Of a DNA stretch of 64,000 nucleotides, positions 42,824-51,347 are shown one piece after another (the stretch's first letter is position 1; each line of letters begins with the position of its first letter). Source of the stretch: Actinosynnema sp042752395. Its GTDB lineage: Bacteria > Actinomycetota > Actinomycetes > Mycobacteriales > Pseudonocardiaceae. The notes below the pieces were generated by a model. That model saw nothing but the letters and a program-made list of their open reading frames with translations. It did no database searches and was not told where the DNA came from. The position numbers and the translations under genes were made by a program. Location of the stretch: assembly GCF_042752395.1 (NCBI RefSeq), contig NZ_JBHYXZ010000019.1, forward strand, positions 15,152-79,151. Reading direction: 5' to 3'.

Positions 42824-43954
42824 GTGGCGACGACGGGGAGTTGGCGGCGGCAGGTCGGCCGGGACGGCGGGCTGCCGCTGTTCCGCGCGGCCGGGATCCC
42901 GGTGCTGCTCGCGCCCTCGTGGTGGCTCGGCTCGGCGGCCATCGTGGTGCTGTACGCGCCGCTGGTCGGCCGCATCGCGCCCGGCGCGGGCGGGCTCACC
43001 GGCGTGCTGCTGGCCGCCACGTTCGCGATCTTCCTCGGCCTCTCGGTGCTGGCGCACGAACTCGGCCACAGCCTGGTCGCCCTGCGCCTGGGCCTGCCGG
43101 TGCGCCGGCTGCGGCTGTTCCTGCTCGGCGGCGTGTCCGAGGTGATGCGCACCCCGACCCGCCCCGGCCACGAGGGCGCCATCGCCGCCGCGGGCCCGAT
43201 CGTCTCCATCGTGCTGGCCGGCCTGTTCGCGCTGGCCGCCGCCGCCATCCCGCGGCCGGACGCGGTCTGGCTGCTGATCGCGCAGACCGCGTTCGCCAAC
43301 GCCGCCGTCGCGGTGTTCAACCTGCTCCCCGGCCTGCCGCTGGACGGCGGCCGGATCCTGCGCGCGGGCGTGTGGGCCGTCACGGGCCGCCGCGCGGCGG
43401 GCACCAGGGCCGCCGTGATCGGCGGCGGCGTCGTGGCGGCGCTGCTGGTCGTCTGGGCGCTGTGGGGCGTGCTCGACGGGGCCGAGGACCGCTGGATCCG
43501 CTTCGGCGTGTGCCTGCTGACCGCGTGGTTCGTGCTGGCCGGCGCGCGCGGCGAGCTGACCGCCGAGCGCCGCAGCACCTGGCCGGACGGCCTGACCCTG
43601 GGCCAGCTCGTCCGACCCGTGCTGCAACTGCCCGCCGAGAGCCCGGTGTCGGGCGCGCTCACCGCGTCCGCCGGCCGGGGCGTGGTCCTGGTCCGCGCGG
43701 ACGGGGTCGCGGCCGGCCTGCTGGACCGCGAGCTGGCCACCCGCCTGGCCAGCACGTCACCGCACGCGCCCGCCGAGCAGGCCGCCGTGCCGATCCGGCC
43801 GGAGACCGTGCTGCTGGAGAACGAGACCGGCGCGGAGGTGGTGGAACGCGTGCACGGCACCGCCGCCTGGGAGTACCTGGTGGTCGACCTCGAAGGGCGA
43901 CCGGCGGGCGTGCTGCGCCGCGAGGACCTCAAGGCCGCGCTGGACCGCCGCTGA
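42824..43954 (+). CDS. Site-2 protease family (M50) membrane metalloprotease
   Basis: A 376-residue intramembrane zinc protease. The active-site HELGH lies in a membrane helix (VLAHELGHSLVAL) and the second zinc ligand in NLLPGLPLDGGRIL. About six hydrophobic segments are present, followed by a cytoplasmic C-terminal half that resembles a degenerate CBS pair (VSGALTASAGRGVVLVRADG; YLVVDLEGRPAGVLRREDL). GTG 42824 follows a good AAACA-poor but family-consistent start. The gene stands before trmI as in other Pseudonocardiales. Its 3' end overlaps the convergent response regulator by 26 bases. The substrate is unknown. Confidence 0.9.
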   Translation: MATTGSWRRQVGRDGGLPLFRAAGIPVLLAPSWWLGSAAIVVLYAPLVGRIAPGAGGLTGVLLAATFAIFLGLSVLAHELGHSLVALRLGLPVRRLRLFLLGGVSEVMRTPTRPGHEGAIAAAGPIVSIVLAGLFALAAAAIPRPDAVWLLIAQTAFANAAVAVFNLLPGLPLDGGRILRAGVWAVTGRRAAGTRAAVIGGGVVAALLVVWALWGVLDGAEDRWIRFGVCLLTAWFVLAGARGELTAERRSTWPDGLTLGQLVRPVLQLPAESPVSGALTASAGRGVVLVRADGVAAGLLDRELATRLASTSPHAPAEQAAVPIRPETVLLENETGAEVVERVHGTAAWEYLVVDLEGRPAGVLRREDLKAALDRR

Positions 43955-44587
43955 GCAGCCCGGCCTCCTGCGCGAGGATCGCCGCCTGCACCCGCGACCG
44001 CAGGCCCAGCTTGGTCAGCACCCGGGACACGTGGGTCTTCACCGTCGTCTCACCGATGTGCAGCTTTCGCCCGATCTGGTGATTCGACAGACCCTCGCCC
44101 AGGCACACCAGCACCTCGACCTCACGCTCGGTCAACGCGTCGAGCCCGGCCGGGCGAGGCCGCGGCGCGGTCGAGGCGAACTCGCGCATCACCCGCCGCG
44201 TCACGCCCGGCGCGAGCACGCCGTCCCCGGCGGCGACCTGCCGCACCGCGTCGACCAGCGCGGACGCCTCCACCGACTTCAGCAGGAACCCGGCCGCGCC
44301 CGCCCGCAGCGCGCCCCGCACGTACTCGTCCAGGTCGAACGTGGTCAGCACCAGCACGTCGCACACGCCGCTGAGCCGCCGGGTCGCCTCGATGCCGTCC
44401 ATCCCGGGCATCCGGATGTCCATCAGCACCACGTCCGGCGCGAGCCGCGTCGCCAGCCGCACCGCCTCCGCGCCTCCGCGCCGTCCGCCGCCTCGCCGAC
44501 CACCTCGACGCCGTCCGCGTCGTCGAGGATCATCACCAGGCCCGCGCGGATCGCCGCGTGGTCGTCGGCCACCACGACCCGGATCAC
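43929..44587 (-). pseudogene. NarL/LuxR-type response regulator broken by an 8-bp duplication
   Basis: The N-terminal receiver starts VIRVVVADDHAAIRAGLVM in one frame from GTG 44587 and reaches EAADGAEA. It should continue as VRLATRLAPDVVLMDIRMPG, but that stretch, including the phosphoacceptor Asp, is in another frame. At 44466-44481 the 8-mer CTCCGCGC (plus strand) occurs twice in tandem; removing one copy restores a normal reading frame. The rest is intact: LTTFDLDEYVRGALRAGAAG, then a LuxR helix-turn-helix (LTEREVEVLVCLGEGLSNHQ). The downstream fragment could start at GTG 44462 as an unphosphorylatable piece. It may instead be a sequencing error. The paired kinase overlaps its start by four bases. 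Confidence 0.8.
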
Positions 44588-45705
44588 AGCGGGAACCCGG
44601 CCCGCACGACCCACCCGCCGTCGCCGTCGCGGCCCGCGGAGAACTCCCCGCCGACCAGGTGGGCGCGTTCGGCCATGCTCACCAACCCCGTTCCCGTCCC
44701 GTCGCCGCGCGGCCCGTCGACCACGTCGTTGCGCACGACCACCACCAGCCGCCTGACCTGCCGTTCCAGCACCACCGACGTGCGCGAGCCCGGCGCGTGC
44801 TTCACCGCGTTGGTCAACGCCTCCTGCACGACCCGGTACGCCGCCAGCTCCACCTCCACCGGCAGCTCGCCCACGTCGGCGCCGCGCAGCTCCACCGCCA
44901 GCCCGCTCGCGGCGGCCGACTCGACCAGCCGGCCCACGTCCGCGAGCCGCACCGCCACCGGCTCGTCCGCGGGCCCGTCGGCCCGCAGCACGTCGATCAT
45001 GGTCCGCATCTCGGCCAGGGACCGGACGCTGTTCTCGCGGACCGACCTCAGCACCGTGCGCACCCGCTCCGGGTACGGCTCCCGCACCGACAGCACCGCC
45101 TCGGATTGGATGGCGATCGCCGACAGGTGCCCGGCCACCACGTCGTGCAGGTCGCGGGCCATCCGGTTGCGCTCGGCGTTCACCGCGGCCCGCCGGTCCA
45201 GCTCGGCGATGCGGGCGACCTGCTCGGCGCTCTCCCGGTGCTGCCGCACGTTCGTCGCCCACCACACGGGCACCACGAGCAGCGAGAACACCTGCAGACC
45301 GGTGGAGAAGGACTGCCGCCAGTCGCCCAGCACCGCGGCCGCCACCGTGACGCCGACCGTCGCCACCGCCACGCCGCCCACCAGGAACCGGTGCAGCCGG
45401 CGCGGCCCGTGCAGGGTGGCCACGAACAGCACGTCGACGCACACCATCAGCACCGGCATGCCCAGGTCGAAGTGCCAGTCGGTGAGCACGGCCGCCCCGA
45501 CCACGGCCAACGCCACGGGCGGCGAGCCGCGGCGGAACGCCTGGCCGGCGCACGCCACCGCCAGGACGCCCACCCGGGCCCAGGTCGGCGCCGCGGTGCC
45601 CCGGGCGCCCGGCGCCAGGTCCATCCCCAGCCAGGCGACCAGCAGCCCCACGCCGAAGAACAGCGCCGCGACCAGCACGTCCCGGCGTTTCCCGTGGAGC
45701 TCCAC
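44584..45705 (-). CDS. HisKA_3 sensor histidine kinase
   Basis: A 373-residue membrane sensor kinase of the NarX/DesK type. About five or six N-terminal hydrophobic segments (residues 10-165) are followed by a dimerisation helix with the phosphorylated His in RMARDLHDVVAGHLSAIAIQ and a HATPase domain (VQEALTNAVKHAPG; GTGLVSMAERAHLVGG). It starts at GTG 45705 and is coupled to the response regulator at its 3' end. The regulator is frameshifted, so this kinase may have no working partner. The signal is unknown. Confidence 0.9.
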   Translation of the reverse strand: MELHGKRRDVLVAALFFGVGLLVAWLGMDLAPGARGTAAPTWARVGVLAVACAGQAFRRGSPPVALAVVGAAVLTDWHFDLGMPVLMVCVDVLFVATLHGPRRLHRFLVGGVAVATVGVTVAAAVLGDWRQSFSTGLQVFSLLVVPVWWATNVRQHRESAEQVARIAELDRRAAVNAERNRMARDLHDVVAGHLSAIAIQSEAVLSVREPYPERVRTVLRSVRENSVRSLAEMRTMIDVLRADGPADEPVAVRLADVGRLVESAAASGLAVELRGADVGELPVEVELAAYRVVQEALTNAVKHAPGSRTSVVLERQVRRLVVVVRNDVVDGPRGDGTGTGLVSMAERAHLVGGEFSAGRDGDGGWVVRAGFPL

Positions 45706-45836
45706 CCCGTCATCACAGCACAGGGCCGCACGCCGGTCGTCCTCCCAACCGACCCGGCGGCGTCCTACTAACTGATGACGCGAGGTCGTTCGGCCCGCCG
45801 ACGCGCGCGAGGCCGCGAGTGGGCAGGATTGATCCC

Positions 45837-46406
45837 GTGGTCGATCCGTTGGTAGTCGTCATCGTCGCGTGCGAGATCGGGTTCTGGGTGCTGCTGGGCG
45901 CGGGGCTGCTGGCCCGCTACGCGCTCCGGATGCGCAGGCTGAGCGCGGTGCTGCTGGTGTGCACACCCGTCGTGGACGTCGTGCTGCTCGTGGCCACCGT
46001 CGTGGACCTGCGGTCGGGTGGGGAGGCCACGGCGGCGCACGGGCTCGCCGCCGTCTACCTGGGCGTGAGCGTGGCGTTCGGGCACACCATGCTGCGGTGG
46101 GCCGACCAGCGGGTCGCCCACCGGTTCGCGGGCGGCCCGCCGCCGACCAAGCCTCCCAGGCACGGCGCGGCGAAGGTGCGCTACGAGTGGCGCGAGTGGG
46201 GCAAGTTCGTGCTGGCCTGGGCCATCGCGGGCGCGGTGGTGCTGCTGCTCACCTACGTCGCGGGCACGCGGGAGCGCACCCTGGCGCTGTGGGGGCAGAT
46301 GGCCACCATGACGGTCGTCGGCCTGATCTGGCTGGTCGGCTGGCCCCTGTACCACACGGTCACCGAGCTGTTCCGCAAGGACAAGGCCGCCGTCAAGGGC
46401 GACTGA
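45837..46406 (+). CDS. Four-helix integral membrane protein of unknown function
   Basis: A 189-residue protein with four hydrophobic segments: near residues 3-22 (PLVVVIVACEIGFWVLLG), 35-55, 60-80, and after a basic loop (KVRYEWREWGKFVLAWAIAG) two more hydrophobic stretches. GTG 45837 is preferred because AGGA lies nine bases upstream; GTG 45819 is possible. No family is recognised. It precedes trmI on the same strand with 97 bases between them. No enzyme motif is visible. Confidence 0.68.
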   Translation: MVDPLVVVIVACEIGFWVLLGAGLLARYALRMRRLSAVLLVCTPVVDVVLLVATVVDLRSGGEATAAHGLAAVYLGVSVAFGHTMLRWADQRVAHRFAGGPPPTKPPRHGAAKVRYEWREWGKFVLAWAIAGAVVLLLTYVAGTRERTLALWGQMATMTVVGLIWLVGWPLYHTVTELFRKDKAAVKGD

Positions 46407-46503
46407 GCGCGTCGGGCGGGGGCGCACCTGCCGCCGGCCGCGCGCGGCGTCCGTGCGACCATCGTGCGCCCTTGACGACGCGTGCAGCAGGAGGTTCGCC
46501 GCG

Positions 46504-47331
46504 GTGAGCACCGCCAGTGGTCCGTTCCGACCGGGAGACCGGGTGCAGTTGACCGACCCGAAGGGACGGCACTACACGATCGTGCTCGAACCGGGCAAGG
46601 AGTACCACACCCACCGCGGCGCGTTGCCGCACGACAAGCTCATCGGGCAGCCCGAGGGGTCCGTGGTCGTCTCGGTCGGCGGCACGTCGTTCCTGGCCCT
46701 GCGGCCCCTGCTGCCGGACTACGTGCTGTCCATGCCGCGCGGCGCCCAGGTGATCTACCCCAAGGACGCCGCCCAGATCGTCATGTACGGCGACGTGTTC
46801 CCCGGCGCGCGGGTGCTGGAGGCCGGCGCCGGGTCGGGCGCCCTGACCTGCTCGTTGCTGCGGGCGGTGGGGGAGAAGGGCAGCGTGACGTCCTACGAGG
46901 TGCGGCAGGACCACGCCGACCACGCGGTGCGCAACGTCGAGCAGTTCTTCGGCGAGCGGCCGGGCAACTGGTCGTTGACCGTGGGGGACGTGGCCGCGCA
47001 CGAGGGCGAGGTCGACCGGGTCGTGCTGGACATGCTCGCGCCCTGGGAGGTGCTGCCCACGGTGTCCCGCAGCCTCATCCCCGGCGGCGTGCTGGTGGTG
47101 TACGTGGCGACCACCACGCAGCTGTCGAGGGTCACCGAGGCCATCCGGGAGCAGCAGCACTGGACCGAGCCGCACGCGTGGGAGACGCTCGTGCGGCCGT
47201 GGCACGTGGTCGGCCTGGCGGTGCGGCCCGAGCACCGGATGATCGGGCACACCGCGTTCCTGCTGACCACCCGCCGGCTCGCCGACGGCGTCACGCCGCC
47301 CCGGCCGCAGCGGAGGCCGTCCAAGGGCTGA
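46504..47331 (+). CDS. trmI: tRNA (adenine-58-N1)-methyltransferase TrmI
   Basis: A 275-residue SAM-dependent methyltransferase that makes m1A58 in the T-loop of tRNAs, as characterised for M. tuberculosis Rv2118c. The N-terminal beta domain reads RPGDRVQLTDPKGRHYTIVLEPG; the SAM-binding motif is RVLEAGAGSGALT; the catalytic region VDRVVLDMLAPWEVL follows, then GGVLVVYVATTTQLSRV. GTG 46504 follows AGGAGG. It probably acts as a tetramer. The mpa gene comes next on the same strand after a Pro/Gln-rich antisense gene. Confidence 0.96.
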   Translation: MSTASGPFRPGDRVQLTDPKGRHYTIVLEPGKEYHTHRGALPHDKLIGQPEGSVVVSVGGTSFLALRPLLPDYVLSMPRGAQVIYPKDAAQIVMYGDVFPGARVLEAGAGSGALTCSLLRAVGEKGSVTSYEVRQDHADHAVRNVEQFFGERPGNWSLTVGDVAAHEGEVDRVVLDMLAPWEVLPTVSRSLIPGGVLVVYVATTTQLSRVTEAIREQQHWTEPHAWETLVRPWHVVGLAVRPEHRMIGHTAFLLTTRRLADGVTPPRPQRRPSKG

Positions 47332-47348
47332 CGCAAGGCCCTGAACAG

Positions 47349-47452
47349 CGAGAACGGCCCCGGCACGCGAGGTGCGGGGCNNNNNNNNNNTCACCCCCCC
47401 CCCCTAAACCCCCCACCCGCCCCCCCCCCCGCTGGGCGGGGGGCCGTTCTCG
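47349..47452. terminator. Large bidirectional terminator hairpin containing an assembly gap
   Basis: CGAGAACGGCCCC (47349-47361) and GGGGCCGTTCTCG (47440-47452) are perfect 13-bp inverted arms between the convergent trmI and Pro/Gln-rich genes. The loop contains the ten Ns and long C runs, typical of polymerase stalling at strong GC hairpins. The true loop length is uncertain. Confidence 0.75.
47381..47390. other. Assembly gap (10 Ns)
   Basis: Ten Ns flanked by G-rich sequence on the left and C homopolymer (47393-47404, 47421-47430) on the right, inside the loop of the terminator. The bases beside it are probably unreliable, and the gap size may be arbitrary. Confidence 0.95.
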
Positions 47453-47461
47453 CGGGTGCGG

Positions 47462-48262
47462 TCAGTTGTCCGGGCAGGCGACCCAGCCGTCGTCCGTCTT
47501 CTTGAACGGCAGCGTGTCGGTCTGGTCCTTGACGAACTCCTTCATGTTGTCCGGGACGCCGTCGAACCGGACCGAGACGGTGGCCGCGGCCTCCGTGTCG
47601 CTCTTCTCCTCGACCTTGTCGACGGTGAGGTTGACCTTGATGTTCTTCGCCGCCTCCTGGGCCGCCTCGACCTGCTCCTTCAACTCCGGCGGCAGGTCCT
47701 TCAGCTCCTTCTCCAGCTCCGCGGCGAACGCGCCCGGGTCGGTCGCCTTCTTGATGTCGTCGATCGTGCCGTGCTTCTCGCTGCAGGTCAGCGTCTTGAG
47801 CTTGTCGAAGTCACGGCTGTTGACGGCGGCGACGTAGCTGTCCGCGGCGTCCTTGGCGGTGCCGTTGCCGCCACCGCCCATCGTCAGGACCAGGGCGATG
47901 ACCACGCCGATCACGACCACGGCCCCGACGCCGCCCAGGATCCACGGCAGCGGGCTCTTCTTCCGCGGCGGCGTGCCGTAGGGGTCGCCGAAACCACCCG
48001 GTTGGCCGTAACCGGGCTGGTTGAACTGGCCGGGCGGGCCGTAGGGCGGCTGACCGGGACCGGGCTGACCGGGCTGACCGTAACCACCGGGTGGCGTGCC
48101 GTAACCGGGCTGCTGCCCACCCTGTGGGAAACCCTGGGGCGGCGGCGGGTACCCGCCGGGCTGCTGGCCGTACCCCGGCTGCTGGCCGAATTGGCCTGGT
48201 TGCTGGCCAAATTGACCCGGCTGCTGACCGTAGGGACCCGGCTGCTGCGGCGGGACGGACAT
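47462..48262 (-). CDS. Pro/Gly/Gln-rich membrane protein with DUF4878-like domain
   Basis: A 266-residue protein. Residues 1-100 are a low-complexity run of GQQPG/GYGQP-type repeats and are cytoplasmic, then one membrane helix (PLPWILGGVGAVVVIGVVIALVLTM), then a soluble extracellular domain with two cysteines (TLTCSEKHGT; WVACPDN) that looks like a DUF4878/Rv0361-type ketosteroid-isomerase fold (AADSYVAAVNSRDFDKLK). ATG 48262 is used because AGGAGA stands six bases upstream. It is divergent from mpa. The repeated N-terminal segment probably mediates cytoplasmic interactions. The function is unknown. Confidence 0.8.
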   Translation of the reverse strand: MSVPPQQPGPYGQQPGQFGQQPGQFGQQPGYGQQPGGYPPPPQGFPQGGQQPGYGTPPGGYGQPGQPGPGQPPYGPPGQFNQPGYGQPGGFGDPYGTPPRKKSPLPWILGGVGAVVVIGVVIALVLTMGGGGNGTAKDAADSYVAAVNSRDFDKLKTLTCSEKHGTIDDIKKATDPGAFAAELEKELKDLPPELKEQVEAAQEAAKNIKVNLTVDKVEEKSDTEAAATVSVRFDGVPDNMKEFVKDQTDTLPFKKTDDGWVACPDN

Positions 48263-48502
48263 CACGTTCTCCTAGAACTTCTTGCAGGTGGCAGTGGACA
48301 CTGCCCGGACTGCGCGCGTGGGACTCGTTATGGGACGCACGGTAGCGGGTAGGAGGTTCCGGCAGACACCGGTATGGAGCAGTTGATCCGGCCGAGCGGG
48401 CGGTTTGTGTCATCACACGACGCCCGGGAACCCGCTGGGTGGCGGCTTTTGTCGGTGATCGCCGGTACCGTTGTCGTACGAACACGGGAGGAGGGTGCCG
48501 AC

Positions 48503-50302
48503 ATGCAGCACGGTCATCCCGGCAGCCAGCCCGATGAGGGTGGCGAGCTGAACAAGGGCAACAACTCTGGTGAGCTGACAGCGCAGATCAGGTTCCTGGA
48601 GGACGAGATCGCGTTGCTGCGCCGCAAGTTGACGGAATCCCCACGACACGTCCGCCTGCTGGAGCAGCGGTTGGCCGAGGCGACGGAGCGCGTCAGCCAA
48701 CTGACCGAGCGCAACACGAAGCTCATCGACACCCTTCGAGAAGCACGGAGCCAACTGCTCGCGCTGCGCGAGGAGGTCGACCGCCTCGCCCAGCCGCCGA
48801 GCGGTTACGGCGTGTTCCTGGCCAGGTTCGACGACGGCACGGTGGACGTGTTCACCTCCGGCCGCCGCATGCGGGTCTCCGTATCGCCCGCGGTCGAGAC
48901 GGCGTCGCTGGTCCTGGGCCAGTCGGTGCGCCTGAACGAGGCGTTGACCGTGGTCGAGGGCGGCGACTTCGAGCGCACCGGCGAGGTGTGCACGTTGCGC
49001 GAGGTGCTGACGACCGACACGGCGGACGGCTCGATCGGTCGCGCGCTGGTCGTGGGCCACGCCGACGAGGAGCGGGTCGTGTGGCTCGCCCAGCCGCTGA
49101 TGGACTCGCCGCTGAAGGCGGGCGACTCGCTGCTGGTCGACTCCAAGGCCGGGTTCGCCTACGAGCGCGTGCCCAAGGCCGAGGTCGAGGACCTGGTGCT
49201 GGAGGAGGTGCCCGACGTCCGGTATGAGGACATCGGTGGCCTCTACCGGCAGATCGAGCAGATCCGCGACGCCGTGGAGCTGCCGTTCCTGCACGCCGAC
49301 CTGTTCCGCGAGTACAAGCTGCGTCCGCCCAAGGGCGTGCTGCTCTACGGCCCTCCCGGCTGCGGCAAGACGCTGATCGCCAAGGCGGTGGCGAACTCGC
49401 TGGCCAAGCAGGTCCACGCCGCCCGCGGCGAGGACCACCGCGAGGCCAAGAGCTACTTCCTCAACATCAAGGGCCCCGAGCTGCTGAACAAGTTCGTGGG
49501 CGAGACCGAGCGGCACATCCGGTTGATCTTCCAGCGGGCCCGGGAGAAGGCGTCCGAGGGCACGCCGGTCATCGTGTTCTTCGACGAGATGGACTCGATC
49601 TTCCGGACCCGCGGCAGCGGTGTGTCGTCCGACGTCGAGACCACGATCGTGCCCCAGCTCCTCAGCGAGATCGACGGCGTCGAGGGCCTGGAGAACGTGA
49701 TCGTGATCGGCGCCTCCAACCGCGAGGACATGATCGACCCGGCGATCCTGCGCCCCGGCCGGCTCGACGTGAAGATCAAGATCGAGCGCCCGGACGCCGA
49801 GGGCGCGAAGGACATCTTCAACAAGTACCTGACGCCCGACCTGCCGATCCACGCCGACGACCTGGCCGAGTTCGGCGGCGACCCGGTGGCCTGCATCGAC
49901 GGCATGGTGCAGCACACGGTCGAGCGGATGTACGAGGAGTCCGAGGAGAACCGGTTCCTCGAGGTCACCTACGCCAACGGTGACAAGGAGGTCCTGTACT
50001 TCCGGGACTTCAACTCGGGCGCGATGATCCAGAACATCGTCGACCGCGCGAAGAAGGCGGCCATCAAGAGCCTGCTGGACACCAAGCAGCCGGGCCTGTC
50101 GGTGCGCCACCTGCTGGACGCGATCGTGGACGAGTTCGCCGAGAACGAGGACCTGCCCAACACGACCAACCCGGACGACTGGGCGCGGATCTCGGGCAAG
50201 AAGGGCGAGCGGATCGTGTACATCCGCACGCTCGTGACCGGCAAGAACCAGGAGTCGGGCCGCGCCATCGACACGGCCACGAACACCGGGCAGTACCTGT
50301 GA
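48503..50302 (+). CDS. mpa: Proteasomal AAA+ ATPase Mpa/ARC
   Basis: The 599-residue regulatory ring ATPase of the bacterial proteasome. It captures pupylated proteins through its N-terminal coiled coil (about residues 24-95), unfolds them and threads them into PrcBA. Two OB domains follow (about 98-240). The AAA domain has Walker A LYGPPGCGKTLIAKA, Walker B VIVFFDEMDSI and the arginine-finger stretch RPGRLDVKI. The C-terminus ends in the proteasome-docking Gln-Tyr-Leu. ATG 48503 with GGGAGGAGGG upstream is chosen over earlier in-frame starts. It lies about 10 kb before dop-pup-prcBA, with accessory genes between. A hairpin terminator follows. Confidence 0.97.
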   Translation: MQHGHPGSQPDEGGELNKGNNSGELTAQIRFLEDEIALLRRKLTESPRHVRLLEQRLAEATERVSQLTERNTKLIDTLREARSQLLALREEVDRLAQPPSGYGVFLARFDDGTVDVFTSGRRMRVSVSPAVETASLVLGQSVRLNEALTVVEGGDFERTGEVCTLREVLTTDTADGSIGRALVVGHADEERVVWLAQPLMDSPLKAGDSLLVDSKAGFAYERVPKAEVEDLVLEEVPDVRYEDIGGLYRQIEQIRDAVELPFLHADLFREYKLRPPKGVLLYGPPGCGKTLIAKAVANSLAKQVHAARGEDHREAKSYFLNIKGPELLNKFVGETERHIRLIFQRAREKASEGTPVIVFFDEMDSIFRTRGSGVSSDVETTIVPQLLSEIDGVEGLENVIVIGASNREDMIDPAILRPGRLDVKIKIERPDAEGAKDIFNKYLTPDLPIHADDLAEFGGDPVACIDGMVQHTVERMYEESEENRFLEVTYANGDKEVLYFRDFNSGAMIQNIVDRAKKAAIKSLLDTKQPGLSVRHLLDAIVDEFAENEDLPNTTNPDDWARISGKKGERIVYIRTLVTGKNQESGRAIDTATNTGQYL

Positions 50303-50345
50303 CACCGTCCTACCCGTAACGCCGTCATCGCGCGGCAACCCGCCT

Positions 50346-50384
50346 GGAACGCCCGCCCCGCCACCTCGGCCGGGCGGGCGTTCC
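50346..50384 (+). terminator. Terminator after mpa
   Basis: GGAACGCCCGCCC (50346-50358) and GGGCGGGCGTTCC (50372-50384) form a perfect 13-bp stem with a 13-base loop, 44 bases after the mpa stop. Confidence 0.85.
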
Positions 50385-50700
50385 GCGTGGTGGGTGAGGG
50401 CCTGGCGGTGAGCAGGCCGGGACTCGGGCGGGCGTTTCGCATGGTGGATGAGGCGGCGCGTGAGCAGGCTGGGACTCGGGCGGTGCGCGGCCGCCGCGAC
50501 GCGCCGTTCGCCATCAACGTCGAGTGGCTTGCGTGTGGCAGGCGAGGGCCGGCTGGTGACGCGAGGCTCCTCGGGCGGGTCTCCGCGTGGTGGCTGCGTG
50601 ACGGCCGGGCCGTGAGCCGGCGGGGCTCGTCGGGCGGGGTGTCCCGCGTGGCGGGCGCGGTGACCGGGTCGGATTCGTCGGGCGTTCTGCGCGGTCGGAG
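50372..50700. repeat. Degenerate tandem repeats derived from the mpa terminator arm
   Basis: The segment GGGCGGGCGTTCCGCGTGG plus GGTGAGG and GTGAGCAGGCCGGGACTC recurs in diverged form about five times (near 50372, 50428, 50480, 50572, 50632, 50682), with periods of roughly 50-60 bases. Each copy begins with a TCGGGCGGG-like block, the right arm of the terminator. The stretch 50385-50702 holds no gene I can support; an open frame across it is Arg/Gly-rich and has no recognisable fold. Confidence 0.6.
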
Positions 50701-50702
50701 GA

Positions 50703-51347
50703 TCAGGAGCGGGCGGTGACCAGGCCGGACTCGTAGGCGGCGATCACGAGCTGCGCCCGGTCGCGGGCCTGGAGCTTGTGCAGCAGGCGGCCGATGTGGG
50801 TCTTCACCGTGCCGGCGGACAGGTACAGCTCGCGCATGATCTCGGCGTTGGAGTACCCCCGGGCGATCAGCAGCAGCACCTCCTGCTCACGTTCCGTGAT
50901 CGAGTCGAGGCGGACCCGGCGCGGCTCGGGCGTGCGGGAGAACTCGGCCACCAGCCGGCGCGTCACGGAGGGTGACAGCAGGGCGTCGCCCTCGGCCACC
51001 ACCCGGACCGCCGCCAGCACGTCGGCCGGGGGAGTGTCCTTGAGCAGGAACCCGCTCGCCCCGGCCCGCAGCGCCGAGTAGACGTACTCGTCCAGGTCGA
51101 ACGTGGTCAGGATCAGCACCCTGGCCGCCGAGGAGGCGCTGATCTCGCGGGTCGCCGCGATGCCGTCCACGCCCGGCATCCGGACGTCCATCAGCACCAC
51201 GTCCGGCGAGGTCGCCCGCACGACCGACACCGCCTCCGCGCCGTCGCCGGCCTCGCCGACCACCCGCAGGTCGGGCGCGGAGTCCACCAGCACCCGGAAG
51301 CTGCCCCGCAGCAGCGCCTGGTCGTCCACGATCACCACGTCGATCAC
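50703..51347 (-). CDS. NarL/LuxR-type response regulator
   Basis: A 214-residue two-component regulator. The receiver domain has acidic residues in VIDVVIVDDQALLRGSF, the phosphoacceptor Asp in VVLMDVRMPGVDG and the Lys in GFLLKDTPPADV. The LuxR helix-turn-helix is LTEREQEVLLLIARGYSN-like (SITEREQEVLL; NAEIMRELYLSAGTVKTHIG). GTG 51347 overlaps the kinase stop by four bases. Two GGACC-N2-GGTCC palindromes in the divergent promoter of the kinase and the ABC transporter are its likely binding sites. Both genes of the pair are intact, unlike the pair at 43929-45705. Confidence 0.93.
   Translation of the reverse strand: MIDVVIVDDQALLRGSFRVLVDSAPDLRVVGEAGDGAEAVSVVRATSPDVVLMDVRMPGVDGIAATREISASSAARVLILTTFDLDEYVYSALRAGASGFLLKDTPPADVLAAVRVVAEGDALLSPSVTRRLVAEFSRTPEPRRVRLDSITEREQEVLLLIARGYSNAEIMRELYLSAGTVKTHIGRLLHKLQARDRAQLVIAAYESGLVTARS

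Noticed and set aside
50387..50719. 110-codon open frame downstream of mpa
   Set aside because: It runs through the degenerate repeats, is Gly/Arg-rich and has no family features.
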